Source: [Clostridium] symbiosum
GTDB taxonomy: Bacteria; Bacillota; Clostridia; Lachnospirales; Lachnospiraceae
Direction of reading: 5' to 3'
Assembly: GCA_021769625.1 (NCBI GenBank)
Contig: JAETSN010000002.1
Coordinates: forward strand, 1 to 64,000
DNA length: 64,000 nt
How positions within the stretch are numbered: position 1 is the stretch's first letter; each line of letters opens with the position of its first letter. Below, piece by piece: positions 1-10,199 of this stretch. The notes beneath the pieces are model-generated. The model worked only from the letters and a program-made list of their open reading frames with translations, searched no databases and was not told the origin of the DNA. Both the position numbers and the translations under genes were made by a program.

Positions 1-106
1 ACTATTGATTTTTATTTTCTGAATTGCTATACTATACCTGATGACAGAAAATGACGGGAGAGAGAATATCCTGCCGCAGATCAGATGAATATTTGAGGGA
101 AGATCT

Positions 107-145
107 ATATAAGTCCGCCGGGCTTATATGTTCTTTCCTTTTGTT
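107..145 (+). terminator. Rho-independent terminator-like hairpin
   Basis: ATATAAGTCC-gcc-GGGCTTATAT stem followed by T-rich tract. Confidence 0.6.
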
Positions 146-220
146 TTTTTGCGCAGACCCGCACAGGGAAATCTGCTGCGGGGACAGTATGCGGGCCGTG
201 CGGCGAACGGGGAAAGATAA

Positions 221-1195
221 ATGAGACTTTTATCAAATCGGATGAAAACGGTATTTTACACGATAGCGGCGGTACTGGTTCTTCTGGGTGCGCTGGCCAT
301 TCTTGATAAGAACAATGATTTTTCCCTCACACAGAGGGAAAATGTGCATAAATTCGGGGCGACGTATATGACCATGAACAATCCTTTCTTTGAGGTGATC
401 AACGAGACGATACGGGCTACCGTGGAATCGAACGGGGATATTCTGATCACAAGGGACCCGGCTCTCGATGCGGACAGACAGACGCAGCAGATTTACGACC
501 TGATAGACGAGGGCGTGGAAGCAATATTTATCGCACCTGTTGATTTTGAGAAGATCATTCCCGCTATCGAGTATGGACGGGAGAAGGATATAAAAATTAT
601 ATTTGTGGACACGGAGATCTATGATGAAAGCCTGGCGGACTGCACCGTCGTCTCGGATAACTACCATGCGGGAGTTCTCTGCGCCGAGTATCTATTGGAT
701 AAAAAAGCGGGGGGAAAGATCCTGATCTTTGAGCATCCCACAACCAAATCCTCAAATGACCGCGTGGAGGGTTTTGTGGACACGATAGAGGGGAACAGAA
801 ATTTCGAGATCGTGGACAGGCTGGCTTATGCGGGACAGCTTGAGATCGCCATGCCGCTGATGATCGATGAACTGAAAAAGGGCACGGATTTTGATGTTGT
901 TTTTTCCATCAACGATGTGGGCGCTCTCGGCGTGATGGCGGCGCTGAAGGATTACGGGAGGCTGGACGACATATCTGTCCTCGGGGTGGATGGGGCACCG
1001 GAGGCGAAGTCCATGATAAAAGAAAAGATCATGCTCGCGACGTCGGCCCAGTATCCGTCTTTGATCGGACAGAATGCGGTGGACCAGCTTTACAATATGA
1101 TAGAAGGCAGGCCTGTTGAAAAGAAGATAAAAGTTCCGGTCAATCTGATCAGTGAAGAAAATATAGACGAATTCAGTACAAAGGGATGGCAGTAG
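221..1195 (+). CDS. Periplasmic sugar-binding protein (RbsB/LacI-type fold), likely sensor accessory of the adjacent two-component system
   Basis: ORF 324 aa with N-terminal TM/signal, motif FGATYMTMNNPFFEVINETIRATVE and VLGVDGAPEAKSMI; immediately upstream of HK. Confidence 0.8.
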   Translation: MRLLSNRMKTVFYTIAAVLVLLGALAILDKNNDFSLTQRENVHKFGATYMTMNNPFFEVINETIRATVESNGDILITRDPALDADRQTQQIYDLIDEGVEAIFIAPVDFEKIIPAIEYGREKDIKIIFVDTEIYDESLADCTVVSDNYHAGVLCAEYLLDKKAGGKILIFEHPTTKSSNDRVEGFVDTIEGNRNFEIVDRLAYAGQLEIAMPLMIDELKKGTDFDVVFSINDVGALGVMAALKDYGRLDDISVLGVDGAPEAKSMIKEKIMLATSAQYPSLIGQNAVDQLYNMIEGRPVEKKIKVPVNLISEENIDEFSTKGWQ

Positions 1196-1198
1196 CAA

Positions 1199-2494
1199 AT
1201 GGACACGTCGGCGTTAAAGAATTCTGTATTAAGTTTTATGAAAAGCTTTAATTTCATAACAGTGCTGTATATTTCCGTTGTTTCTGCGGTGACCATTATA
1301 AAGATCGGAAACTCCGGAGGGGCAGTCATGTTTCTGAAAAAAGTGAACACGCTGCCTCCGGTCCCGGGGAAAATGCTTCTTATTTCTCTGAGCTTTTTCG
1401 TGCTTTTGATGGTGCTGATGTACATGCATGACAATTATGAGATAAAACATCAGTGGTATATCATCGTTATGGAATTTATCTGCACCGTTATCGTGATTGC
1501 CGCGCTGCAGGTAAACTATAACGGCATTATCCTTCTTTTTGTGGCGCATATCATGAAATACTTTGAGGGAAGCAGCAAAAAACTGCTCCCGCTTATACTG
1601 GGCAGCACATTTTTCCTGATTTTTGATTTCAATGCCTGCTCCAATATCATGAAGATCACATCCTTTGAGACTTATACGGAGTATTATATCGGAACAGTGG
1701 CGGCGATCCTGATCCTGATCAAAAATCTTTTTACAACTTTAAACATTATTTTCTTTATCGTATATACGATTTTGCACCTGCGGGAACAGATGGATGAGAA
1801 GGATGAGATAAATTCCCTGAATGAGCGGCTTCAGGCTGCAAACAGAGAACTTGAAAATTATGCCGCCGAGTCGGAGAAACTGGCGCAGACAAGGGAGCGG
1901 AACAGGCTGGCAAGAGAGATACATGACACGCTGGGGCATACGCTGACAGGGATCATCGCAGGGATCGATGCGGCGTCGGCGGTCGCCGATGTTTCACCCG
2001 AAATGTTAAAGAAGTATCTTTCACTCGTCTCGGATGTGGCAAGGCAGGGCATGACGGATGTGAGGCGCTCCGTCAATGAACTTCGTCCCGATGCGCTGGA
2101 ACAGAGGGATCTTTTGTCGGCGCTCCGTAAGATGGTCTCACAGATGAGCGCTGCCTCCAAGGCGACGATCACACTGGACAACAGCGCGGGCAGGCTGTCC
2201 TTCGGCGAGGACGAGGAGGAAGTGATCTACCGGATCATTCAGGAGAGCATCACCAACTCCATCCGGCACGGAAAGGCGGACACGGTGAGGATCAGGATGA
2301 CGCGGGAATACAATATAGTGACGATAACAATAAGGGATAACGGTGTCGGCGCGCCGAATATCGAGCCGGGCTTTGGACTTACACACATGAAAGAGCGGCT
2401 GGATATGCTCGGTGGGAAAATAAACGTTGACGGAAGCGACGGATTTTGCGTGGTGGCGGAAATTCCGATAAGGTGGGGAACGGAAAATGATTAA
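1199..2494 (+). CDS. Membrane sensor histidine kinase, NarX/DesK type (HisKA_3)
   Basis: ERNRLAREIHDTLGHTLTGI H-box and HATPase IIQESITNSIRHG...IRDNGVG. Confidence 0.9.
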   Translation: MDTSALKNSVLSFMKSFNFITVLYISVVSAVTIIKIGNSGGAVMFLKKVNTLPPVPGKMLLISLSFFVLLMVLMYMHDNYEIKHQWYIIVMEFICTVIVIAALQVNYNGIILLFVAHIMKYFEGSSKKLLPLILGSTFFLIFDFNACSNIMKITSFETYTEYYIGTVAAILILIKNLFTTLNIIFFIVYTILHLREQMDEKDEINSLNERLQAANRELENYAAESEKLAQTRERNRLAREIHDTLGHTLTGIIAGIDAASAVADVSPEMLKKYLSLVSDVARQGMTDVRRSVNELRPDALEQRDLLSALRKMVSQMSAASKATITLDNSAGRLSFGEDEEEVIYRIIQESITNSIRHGKADTVRIRMTREYNIVTITIRDNGVGAPNIEPGFGLTHMKERLDMLGGKINVDGSDGFCVVAEIPIRWGTEND

Positions 2495-3140
2495 AATACT
2501 AATTGCGGACGATCAGGAACTGATAAGGGACAGCCTGCGCATTGTGCTGGCGGGCAATCCGGATTTTTCGGTAAATACCGCGGCAAACGGTATCGAGGTG
2601 GTCAGGGCTGTCAGGCGGGAGAAACCGGATGTCATTTTGATGGATATCAGGATGCCGGAGATGGACGGTGTGCAGTGTACCCAGATCATCAAAGAAAACT
2701 ATCCGGAGATAAAGATCATCATTCTGACAACCTTTGATGACGATGAATACATTTTCAGCGCTTTAAAGCATGGAGCCAGCGGTTATCTTTTGAAGGGTAT
2801 TTCCGCGGACAGGCTGATCGAGGCGATACATAAAGTCTATCACGGAAATGCCATGATCAATGAGGATATAGCCGGGAAGGTTGTGAAGATGTTTTCGCAG
2901 ATGGCAAGGGAGAATGCGGCAGTCATCACGGTGGATGAGGAATATATTAAGGAAATCACGGAGTCGGAGTGGAAGGTCATAGGGCTTGTGTCAAAAGGGC
3001 TCTCCAACAAGGAGATAGCGGCAGAACTTTTCCTGACAGAAGGCTCTGTGAGAAACTATTTAAGCTCCGTCTTAAAGAAGCTCGATCTGCGTGACAGGAC
3101 GCAACTGGCTATCTGGGCCGTACAGTGGAGGAAAAGTTGA
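2487..3140 (+). CDS. NarL/LuxR-family response regulator
   Basis: Receiver domain (IADDQELIRDSL, VILMDIRMPEMDG) plus LuxR HTH (GLSNKEIAAELFLTEGSVRNYLSSVLKKL); overlaps HK stop. Confidence 0.92.
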   Translation: MIKILIADDQELIRDSLRIVLAGNPDFSVNTAANGIEVVRAVRREKPDVILMDIRMPEMDGVQCTQIIKENYPEIKIIILTTFDDDEYIFSALKHGASGYLLKGISADRLIEAIHKVYHGNAMINEDIAGKVVKMFSQMARENAAVITVDEEYIKEITESEWKVIGLVSKGLSNKEIAAELFLTEGSVRNYLSSVLKKLDLRDRTQLAIWAVQWRKS

Positions 3141-3145
3141 CTTTG

Positions 3146-4462
3146 ATGAAAAAGAAGATCATGGGCAAAAGATTTGCCGCGGGCGTTATTCTGGCGGCAG
3201 TCCTTATGACAGCGGTCGCCTCGCTGTACTATTTTCAGCATAAAAAGACGATAACGCTGGGCTTTTTTACCGGCAGCGCATGGGATGTCCCGGATGCCTA
3301 CACCTACCAGCTCATCGATGATGCGGTGGAGAAGTTTGAGGCAGCCCATCCCGGCGTGAAGGTGAAGTATGTGAGCGGGATTCAGAAGGACGACTATTCG
3401 GAATACATCGCGTCCGCGCTGATAAAGGGGGACGCGCCGGATGTTTTCTTTGTGCTGCCGGAGGATTTTTCCACGTTTGCGGGCACGGATGCCCTGATGA
3501 AGCTGGACGGGTATATTGACAGGGATGCGGATTATGATAAATCCAGATATTATGACGCCTCCTTTGAATTTGGAAACATTTCCGGCAGCCAGTACGGGAT
3601 TCCGTTCGAGAGTGTGCCGCAGATGATGTTTGTAAATAAGACGCTGCTGAAAAACGAAGGCATAGATGAAATACCGGAAGACTGGTCATGGGAAGATTTT
3701 TATGAGATATGCGGCAGGGTTACGAAAGATACTGACGGCAACGGGATAGAAGATCAGTTTGGCGTCTGCGGTTATACATGGGAGCATGCTTTTACCACAA
3801 ACGGTGTGGATGCCTTTGACGCGAATGGCACGAGCTGCGATCTGCTCAGTGAAAATGCGATCGAGGCTGTGGATTTCATCAAGGAAATGAATGGGCTTAC
3901 CAGAGGAAATATTGTCACGGCAGATGATTTCGACAGGGGGAATGTGGCGTTTATGCCTGCGCTTTTGTCGGATTACAGAACCTATAAGCCCTATCCGTGG
4001 AACATAAAAAAATATACGAATTTTGAGCTGGACTGTATCACGCTGCCGCGGGGAGAAAAGGGCGACAACAGATCGACCATGAGCACGCTCCTTCTGGCGA
4101 TGAATTCCAGAACCGACAAGGAGGAGCTTGCCTGGGAGCTGATAAAAACTTTTTGTTACGATATAGAGATCCAGAGTGAAATATATACCTATAAGGAAGG
4201 CGCGTCCGTGCTGAAAACGGTCACCGATTCCATGACGACTATGCTCAGCATAAACCAGGTGTTGTCCGAGGAGGGGGGAATGGATATCAATCTGATCACA
4301 TCCATCATGGATCACGCCGAGCCGGATTATAATTTCAAGGATATCACATCAGTCAAGGAGATGATCGACGCCGGCATTGATGATATTGTAAAAAACGGGA
4401 CAGATTCGAAGATAGGATTGCAGATGATAGAAAAACGAGTCAGAAGTTTCCTGAACGAATAG
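3146..4462 (+). CDS. Extracellular solute-binding protein (family 1 sugar SBP)
   Basis: Signal-like N-terminus, FEAAHPGVKVKYVSG, typical SBP length; start adjusted inside ORF 3125..4462. Confidence 0.85.
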   Translation: MKKKIMGKRFAAGVILAAVLMTAVASLYYFQHKKTITLGFFTGSAWDVPDAYTYQLIDDAVEKFEAAHPGVKVKYVSGIQKDDYSEYIASALIKGDAPDVFFVLPEDFSTFAGTDALMKLDGYIDRDADYDKSRYYDASFEFGNISGSQYGIPFESVPQMMFVNKTLLKNEGIDEIPEDWSWEDFYEICGRVTKDTDGNGIEDQFGVCGYTWEHAFTTNGVDAFDANGTSCDLLSENAIEAVDFIKEMNGLTRGNIVTADDFDRGNVAFMPALLSDYRTYKPYPWNIKKYTNFELDCITLPRGEKGDNRSTMSTLLLAMNSRTDKEELAWELIKTFCYDIEIQSEIYTYKEGASVLKTVTDSMTTMLSINQVLSEEGGMDINLITSIMDHAEPDYNFKDITSVKEMIDAGIDDIVKNGTDSKIGLQMIEKRVRSFLNE

Positions 4463-4482
4463 ATACGAAGAACGGATATTTT

Positions 4483-4558
4483 AAACGGTCTTGCAAAATG
4501 ACACAAATGTCATGGCAGAAATGTCTGGTGACAATTGTCATATGCAGGCCGTTTTTTT
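4483..4558 (+). terminator. Multibranched terminator-like element
   Basis: Closing arms AACGGTCTTGC / GCAGGCCGTT enclosing TGACA-caaa-TGTCA and TGACA-at-TGTCA, then T7. Confidence 0.55.
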
Positions 4559-4688
4559 ATTTGACGAATGTCACTATAAAAGATATGACATCCTTCAATA
4601 GGCAAGCTGCGGCATTTTTTCTAAAATAAAGACAGTTAAGGCCGCGAGAGAAAAACAAATATCACAGGGAAGGGAGGTAAGGAATGAA

Positions 4689-6128
4689 ATGAGTGACGGT
4701 ACTATTTTGCAGATGAAGAACATCACCAAAACGTTTCCGGGAGTCAAGGCGCTCTCCGATGTGACGCTGGAAGTCGCGGAGGCTTCCATACATGCAATAT
4801 GCGGTGAAAACGGAGCGGGAAAATCCACTCTGATGAAAGTTTTGTCAGGCGTTTATCCGTATGGCAGTTATGACGGCGAGATCATTTTTCAGGGCAAAAA
4901 GATGACATTCAAAAACATCAAGGATTCTGAGCGCGCAGGGATCGCTATCATTCATCAGGAGCTCACAATGATTCCTGAACTGTCCGTTACGGAAAATATT
5001 TTCATGGGCAATGAAATTGTGGAAAAGGGGCTCATAAACTGGGAGAAAGAACGGAAAAGAACAAGAGAGCTGCTTGAAAAAGTGGGATTACATATCGATC
5101 CGAATGCCATCATCAAAAATCTGGGCGTCGGGCAGCAGCAGCTTGTCGAGATCGCGAAGGCATTGTCAAAGAATGTCAAATTGCTCATTCTGGACGAGCC
5201 GACATCGTCGTTAAACGAATCGGATTCGGAAAATCTGCTGCGTCTGATGATCGGGCTGAAAAAGCAGGGGATCACCTGCATTATGATCTCCCACAAATTA
5301 AACGAGATAGCGGCAGTTTCCGATTATGTGACGGTGATCAGGGATGGGAAAACCGTGGACGGTTCACAGCTTGGCTCGGTGCTGGAGAAGGCAAAAGATG
5401 CGGGCGTATACGTGATCGGATATGACAGGCTGCTGGAAAACACCACAGGCGTTGATGGCGTCGTGCAGTTCGGCAGTGTGAAAACAGGGGAATTACAGGC
5501 ACAGGCTCTCCTGCAGGGTCTGGAGGAATTGAAGGGTGAGGCTCCTTACAACATCGAACTTTTCGGCGGCGGCCCGGCTGACCCGAATGCGCCGAATTTC
5601 TTCACAGGCGCTATGTCAGTGCTTCAGCCGCTCATCGATGACGGGACGCTGGTCGTTGTATCGGGACAGACGGATTTCACACAGTGCGCGACGGTTGACT
5701 GGGATAACTCCAAAGCGCAGTCACGTATGGACGCCATTCTTGCGGGCAACTATTCGGACATTGAGATCGACGGCGTTCTTTCGCCGAACGACGGTATTGC
5801 CCGTGCGATCATCACATCCTGTGAGAATGCAGGACAGCCGATCCCTGTTGTATCGGGGCTGGATGCGGAAAATGAATCTGTTGAGTGGGTTTGGTCCGGC
5901 AGACAGTATTCCACAGTTGCAAAACCGACCAATGCGCTTGTTGCGGAGACAGTATCTATTATCGACAGCCTGCTTGGCGGCAACGGGATGCCTGAAACCG
6001 ATGTGACGGCGGACAACGGCGTGATCGAGGTTCCGATCTATGAACTGCCCCCTGTCGTTGTGACAAAGGACAATGCAAAGGAAGTATTTGCGGATGATCC
6101 CGACAGGCTGGCTCTGCTGACAGATTAA
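4689..6128 (+). CDS. Chimeric ORF: N-terminal sugar ABC-transporter ATPase domain (MmsA/GguA type) joined in-frame to C-terminal part of a ChvE-type sugar-binding protein
   Basis: Walker A GENGAGKST, signature LGVGQQQLVEIAKAL, Walker B LLILDEPTSSL, then abrupt switch at VIRDGKT|VDGSQLGSVLEKAKDAGVYVIGYDRLL to SBP sequence. Confidence 0.85.
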   Translation: MSDGTILQMKNITKTFPGVKALSDVTLEVAEASIHAICGENGAGKSTLMKVLSGVYPYGSYDGEIIFQGKKMTFKNIKDSERAGIAIIHQELTMIPELSVTENIFMGNEIVEKGLINWEKERKRTRELLEKVGLHIDPNAIIKNLGVGQQQLVEIAKALSKNVKLLILDEPTSSLNESDSENLLRLMIGLKKQGITCIMISHKLNEIAAVSDYVTVIRDGKTVDGSQLGSVLEKAKDAGVYVIGYDRLLENTTGVDGVVQFGSVKTGELQAQALLQGLEELKGEAPYNIELFGGGPADPNAPNFFTGAMSVLQPLIDDGTLVVVSGQTDFTQCATVDWDNSKAQSRMDAILAGNYSDIEIDGVLSPNDGIARAIITSCENAGQPIPVVSGLDAENESVEWVWSGRQYSTVAKPTNALVAETVSIIDSLLGGNGMPETDVTADNGVIEVPIYELPPVVVTKDNAKEVFADDPDRLALLTD

Positions 6129-6221
6129 TATTTATTTGATATACTGTACACGAAACTGTACCGGGCATGGTTTTCCGTGCCCGGTACAAAACCATATATA
6201 AAAGAAGGACGAGGTCAAAAA

Positions 6222-7040
6222 GTGAGAGATGACATTTCCTGCAGGCTGATCTGTATAGATATTGACGGGACGCTTTTAAACGATGCGAAAGAAGTGCTGC
6301 CCGAGGTGAAGAAAGCCGTGAAAAGACAGTGTGAGAAGGGCAGAAAGGTCGCGCTTGTCTCCGGACGAATGCCCTGCGCAGTGGAGCAGGTCGAAAAGCA
6401 GCTTGGGACAGACTGTATCAAAATATGCAACGCCGGAACCTTTGTGATCATGGATGGGGTATGTGTGAAGGAAGAGGTCATGTCAACTCGTATCATGAGA
6501 CGGCTGTATACAGATATTGCAAAGAAGCATCGTGTTCCGTTGTGGGTTTTTCAGGGATATAAATGGTACGTGACCCGGATGGACAGTTTTGTGGAAAAGG
6601 AAGCCGATATCATAAAATATAGGCCGGAGGTTGTGGATCTGTATGAGTTGGCGGAAAACTGGGACAAAGCCGGGATAAAGCCCAACAAGTTTCTGATAGC
6701 GGTGGCGGAGAAGAAAACAGGCGAGATACAGAAGGAACTGGAGAGGTGGAAAGACAGGGCGTTTGATGTCGCAAGATCGAGCGGAAATTATCTCGAAATA
6801 TTTCCGGAAAATGTCGATAAAGGAAAAGCCGTTGCATCTTTATGCGCTGTTTTAAATATCAGCACGGAAAATGCAGCGGCAATAGGGGATCATGAGCTGG
6901 ATATCCCCATGATCGAGACGGCGGGTATCGGGATCGCCATGGGAAATGCCATACAGGCGCTGAAAGAAAAAGCCGATTTTGTCACTTTGACGAACAATGA
7001 AGCCGGGGTGGCGTATGCATTGGACAACTATTGCATTTAG
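6222..7040 (+). CDS. HAD-superfamily hydrolase, Cof type
   Basis: ICIDIDGTLLNDAKEVLP and GDHELDIPMIETAGIGIAMGNA; GTG start inside ORF 6177..7040. Confidence 0.9.
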   Translation: MRDDISCRLICIDIDGTLLNDAKEVLPEVKKAVKRQCEKGRKVALVSGRMPCAVEQVEKQLGTDCIKICNAGTFVIMDGVCVKEEVMSTRIMRRLYTDIAKKHRVPLWVFQGYKWYVTRMDSFVEKEADIIKYRPEVVDLYELAENWDKAGIKPNKFLIAVAEKKTGEIQKELERWKDRAFDVARSSGNYLEIFPENVDKGKAVASLCAVLNISTENAAAIGDHELDIPMIETAGIGIAMGNAIQALKEKADFVTLTNNEAGVAYALDNYCI

Positions 7041-8182
7041 TATACGGGCAGCCTGATCTGGAACGCTTTCGTATACCCCTCGCCGAATTCCTGATTCAGG
7101 AGAAGCTCTCCGCCGTGCATTTCCACGATCTTGGCGCTGATGCTGAGGCCGAGGCCGCTCCCCTCCTTTGTTCTGCGGGAGGAATCCTCCCGGGAGAAGG
7201 GGTCAAAAATGCGCTCCGCAAAATCGGGATCAATGGGTTTGCCGTCGTCGGCGACCGTGAGGATGTTGTCCTTCAGGCGTACCAGTACCTTTCCCTTCTC
7301 CCGTCCGTAGCGCAGGGCGTTGGTGAGCAGATTGGTGATGGCGCGCCCGATCTGCAGGGAATCCATCTCGCAGGGGATGCCGTCATCCGGAATGTCTATG
7401 GTAAGCGCGATCTGTTTTTCCTCAAAATCCGCATAGTGGGCGGCGATCGTCTCCCGCAGAAGCTCCGCCAGATCCCCCGGCTCTTTGTGCAGGATATAAC
7501 CCTCGCTGTCCAGCTTGACATATTCAAACAGCAGCGTGATCAGCTCGTCGATCCGCAGGGCTTTCCCGTAGATGGCGTTCAGATAATCCATGCGCTTTTC
7601 TTCCTGCGCGACGCCCTCCGACAGGGCTTTGCTGTATCCGCAGATCGTGGTGATGGGAGTCTTGATGTCGTGAGCGATGTCTGACAACAGCAGGTTTCTT
7701 CTCCGTTCATAGTTTAACTGTCTTTCCTTTTCTTCCTCCAGCAGTTCGTTGACTTTACCGGTCACTATCTTGTAATAGCAGAGCGTACCTGCGATATAGG
7801 GTAGAAGGCTGAACGCCAGCAGAAACAAAAGCAGGAGCAGGAACGAGATGGTGAGCAGAGCAGCCCACTGTCCCTGATAAAGAGGCGAGGTGACTTCAAA
7901 CTGCAGTCCGATCCCGAAAAGTTCGGTGAGGAAGCCCTGCAGATAATCGGAGGCGCCCTTCGGCAAAAAGGAAACCAGATAGTAGAGCAATAATTGTATC
8001 ATGAAGATAAAAACATTGCCGTTTCCGGAGATCGTGATCTGCTGCATCTCAAACAGGCTGACCAGGCCGGGAAAGACCACGAGACGGTACAGCAGGCTGA
8101 TCAGCTCTTCGCTGATATAGATACATAACAGAATGATCAGAAAATAATGTATCAGAAACCATTTCAGGGGTTTTTTTTGCAT
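7037..8182 (-). CDS. Sensor histidine kinase
   Basis: LLSDIAHDIKTPITTICGYSKAL, HATPase ADDGKPIDPDFAERIFDPF, GSGLGLSI; two TM segments. Confidence 0.9.
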   Translation of the reverse strand: MQKKPLKWFLIHYFLIILLCIYISEELISLLYRLVVFPGLVSLFEMQQITISGNGNVFIFMIQLLLYYLVSFLPKGASDYLQGFLTELFGIGLQFEVTSPLYQGQWAALLTISFLLLLLFLLAFSLLPYIAGTLCYYKIVTGKVNELLEEEKERQLNYERRRNLLLSDIAHDIKTPITTICGYSKALSEGVAQEEKRMDYLNAIYGKALRIDELITLLFEYVKLDSEGYILHKEPGDLAELLRETIAAHYADFEEKQIALTIDIPDDGIPCEMDSLQIGRAITNLLTNALRYGREKGKVLVRLKDNILTVADDGKPIDPDFAERIFDPFSREDSSRRTKEGSGLGLSISAKIVEMHGGELLLNQEFGEGYTKAFQIRLPVY

Positions 8183-8185
8183 AAG

Positions 8186-8887
8186 TCAGTCTTCCTCATC
8201 TTCCAGCCGGTATCCCAGAGAGCGGATCGTGCGGATATACTCTGTCTGGCCGCGGTCCAGTTTCGCCCGCAGTTTGGAAATACATACCATGACGTTGTTG
8301 TCGGAGAGCATGTAGGCTTCGCCCCAGCCCTCCTCAAAAAGCTGCTGCTTTGTAAATACTTTGCCCGGATTTTCCATGAACAGTTTCATGATCCTGAACT
8401 CCACGCTGGTCAATGTGATCTTCTCCCCGTTGCGGTAGAGCAGGCAGCCCTTCAGATCCAGCTTCAGTGTCTTTGTCTCCAGAAATTCGGTCTCCGCTTT
8501 GCGGCGTTCCCCGCTGCCGAGATCGTAAAAGCGGCGGAGGGCGGAGTGCACTCTTGCCACGGCTTCGAGAGGGACGAAGGGCTTGGTGATATAGTCGTCC
8601 GCGCCCAGATCCAGTCCCAGGATCTTATCGGAATCGCTGCTCTTTGCGGATAGAAGGATCACGGGGATATTGCTGTTTTCCCGGATATTGTGGAGCACGC
8701 GGTACCCGTCCGGCCCGGGCATCATGATGTCCAGAACGGCGAGGTCGATCTTTTCCTGTTTTAAAAGGGCGAGGGCCTCGATACCGTCCGCCGCCTCACA
8801 GACTTCGTATCCGTCTTTTTCCAGATATAACCGCAGAAGTTCGCGGATCTCCGCCTCATCGTCTGCTATCAGTATTTTATATGCCAT
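8186..8887 (-). CDS. OmpR-family response regulator
   Basis: MAYKILIADDEAEIRELL, receiver and winged-helix C-terminus. Confidence 0.92.
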   Translation of the reverse strand: MAYKILIADDEAEIRELLRLYLEKDGYEVCEAADGIEALALLKQEKIDLAVLDIMMPGPDGYRVLHNIRENSNIPVILLSAKSSDSDKILGLDLGADDYITKPFVPLEAVARVHSALRRFYDLGSGERRKAETEFLETKTLKLDLKGCLLYRNGEKITLTSVEFRIMKLFMENPGKVFTKQQLFEEGWGEAYMLSDNNVMVCISKLRAKLDRGQTEYIRTIRSLGYRLEDEED

Positions 8888-9013
8888 AGTATACCTCGTA
8901 TCAAAGCGGCGAATACAGCCCCGCAAAGAAGGCGCGGGCTGTATTCATGTCGTCATGTATCAGAAGTAATATCAAAATGGGCTCTGCGGCAGTTTAGCTT
9001 TCAGCCAAACTGC

Positions 9014-9898
9014 TTACAGGGATTCTCCGAACATTTCCTGCGGCGCATATTCCGGTCCGCTCAGCCTGCGGTACAGAGCGGCGGAAGTAAGGGCCTGATA
9101 GGGCACCGTATAAAATATTTCCACGATGCCGCAGGTAATAAGGCCGAGTATATGCCAGGGTATAAAAGAAAGATCCAAAAGGAGGGCTCTCCATTTGTGC
9201 CCGCACATCAGGGCGGCGCTTCTTTGCAGCACCTCCCGGTAGGGCATATCGGGATGTTCTGCCAGAATATAGGGCACCATGCGGTACTGGTACTGTTTGT
9301 AGATGCCGGGAATGATAAACAGCAGATACCACAGCGCTACGCGGATGTCGTAGTGGAACATGGTTTTGATCACATTTTTGTAGGAATGGTCAAAACCGTA
9401 GGCGATCTCTTTGACGTTCGCCCTGTCATCGACGCTTTTTGTCATAAATCTGCAGACGCCGACATGGAAGGGAAAGACCAGCAGTACCTGCAGTACATAC
9501 AGGAAAACGAAAGCAACGAGAGCGATCAGGATAAAGAGAACGACACCCACCATTCTGGCCTTTTCCGGGACGATGACAGAGTATTGGGAATCTTCCATAT
9601 CATCAGCATCATCTGTTTCCTGGACGCCGATCAGAACGGAATCGTCCTGTTCTTCCATGACATCCGCAGCATCTGTGCCGTCCGCCGTCCCGGTGGCTGC
9701 GGCTTCATCAGTTATATCCGTATCCTCAGCTGCGATCTCCGTGCCGGGATCGTCGGAAGCGGCTCCCTTGCTCCAGCCGGTGCCGGCGCTTAAGCCGCCG
9801 CAGAAAAGGAGCGACAGAAAGGCGACCAGCACGATCTTCCAGTAGTTTCGCTGCAGGGCTTCCTTTGCCCATGCCTTCAGTTCTTTTCGTGTCCACAT
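9014..9898 (-). CDS. DUF975-family membrane protein
   Basis: MWTRKELKAWAKEALQRNYWKIVLVAFL N-terminus and multiple TM segments. Confidence 0.75.
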   Translation of the reverse strand: MWTRKELKAWAKEALQRNYWKIVLVAFLSLLFCGGLSAGTGWSKGAASDDPGTEIAAEDTDITDEAAATGTADGTDAADVMEEQDDSVLIGVQETDDADDMEDSQYSVIVPEKARMVGVVLFILIALVAFVFLYVLQVLLVFPFHVGVCRFMTKSVDDRANVKEIAYGFDHSYKNVIKTMFHYDIRVALWYLLFIIPGIYKQYQYRMVPYILAEHPDMPYREVLQRSAALMCGHKWRALLLDLSFIPWHILGLITCGIVEIFYTVPYQALTSAALYRRLSGPEYAPQEMFGESL

Positions 9899-10199
9899 AT
9901 TTTTATATCCTCCGTTTAAATTACTTATTCCTGTCAGGTATTGATTATCTGCTGTCAATAACAGGATAACACGGCAGGCTTAAAGAAGAAGCGGGAAAAC
10001 CTTAACGTAACCTGAAAATAAAAAAGATTTGTATCATAATGACAAACAGTATTATACAGGAAATTCCCGGCGGTGAAAAGACGGTAAACTTTCGGATAAC
10101 GGGCAGAAAGGCACCGGTCTTGCCAGTGGGAGGGCTTGACAGGGATGGTGAGGGGATGGTAAATATTTATTATCTGGAAAAGGACAGGAGGTATTTTCG

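Noticed and set aside
233-1198. Long minus-strand ORFs antisense to the SBP and kinase genes (and many similar antisense ORFs through the window)
   Set aside because: They mirror strong coding ORFs on the other strand, show His/Arg/Pro-rich shadow composition and have no recognisable domains.
5536-6006. 156-aa + strand ORF inside the ABC/SBP chimera
   Set aside because: Out-of-frame shadow of the real coding frame; Ser/Arg-rich low-quality composition.
7031-7684. + strand ORF opposite the histidine kinase at 7037-8182
   Set aside because: Antisense shadow; the minus-strand kinase has all HK motifs.
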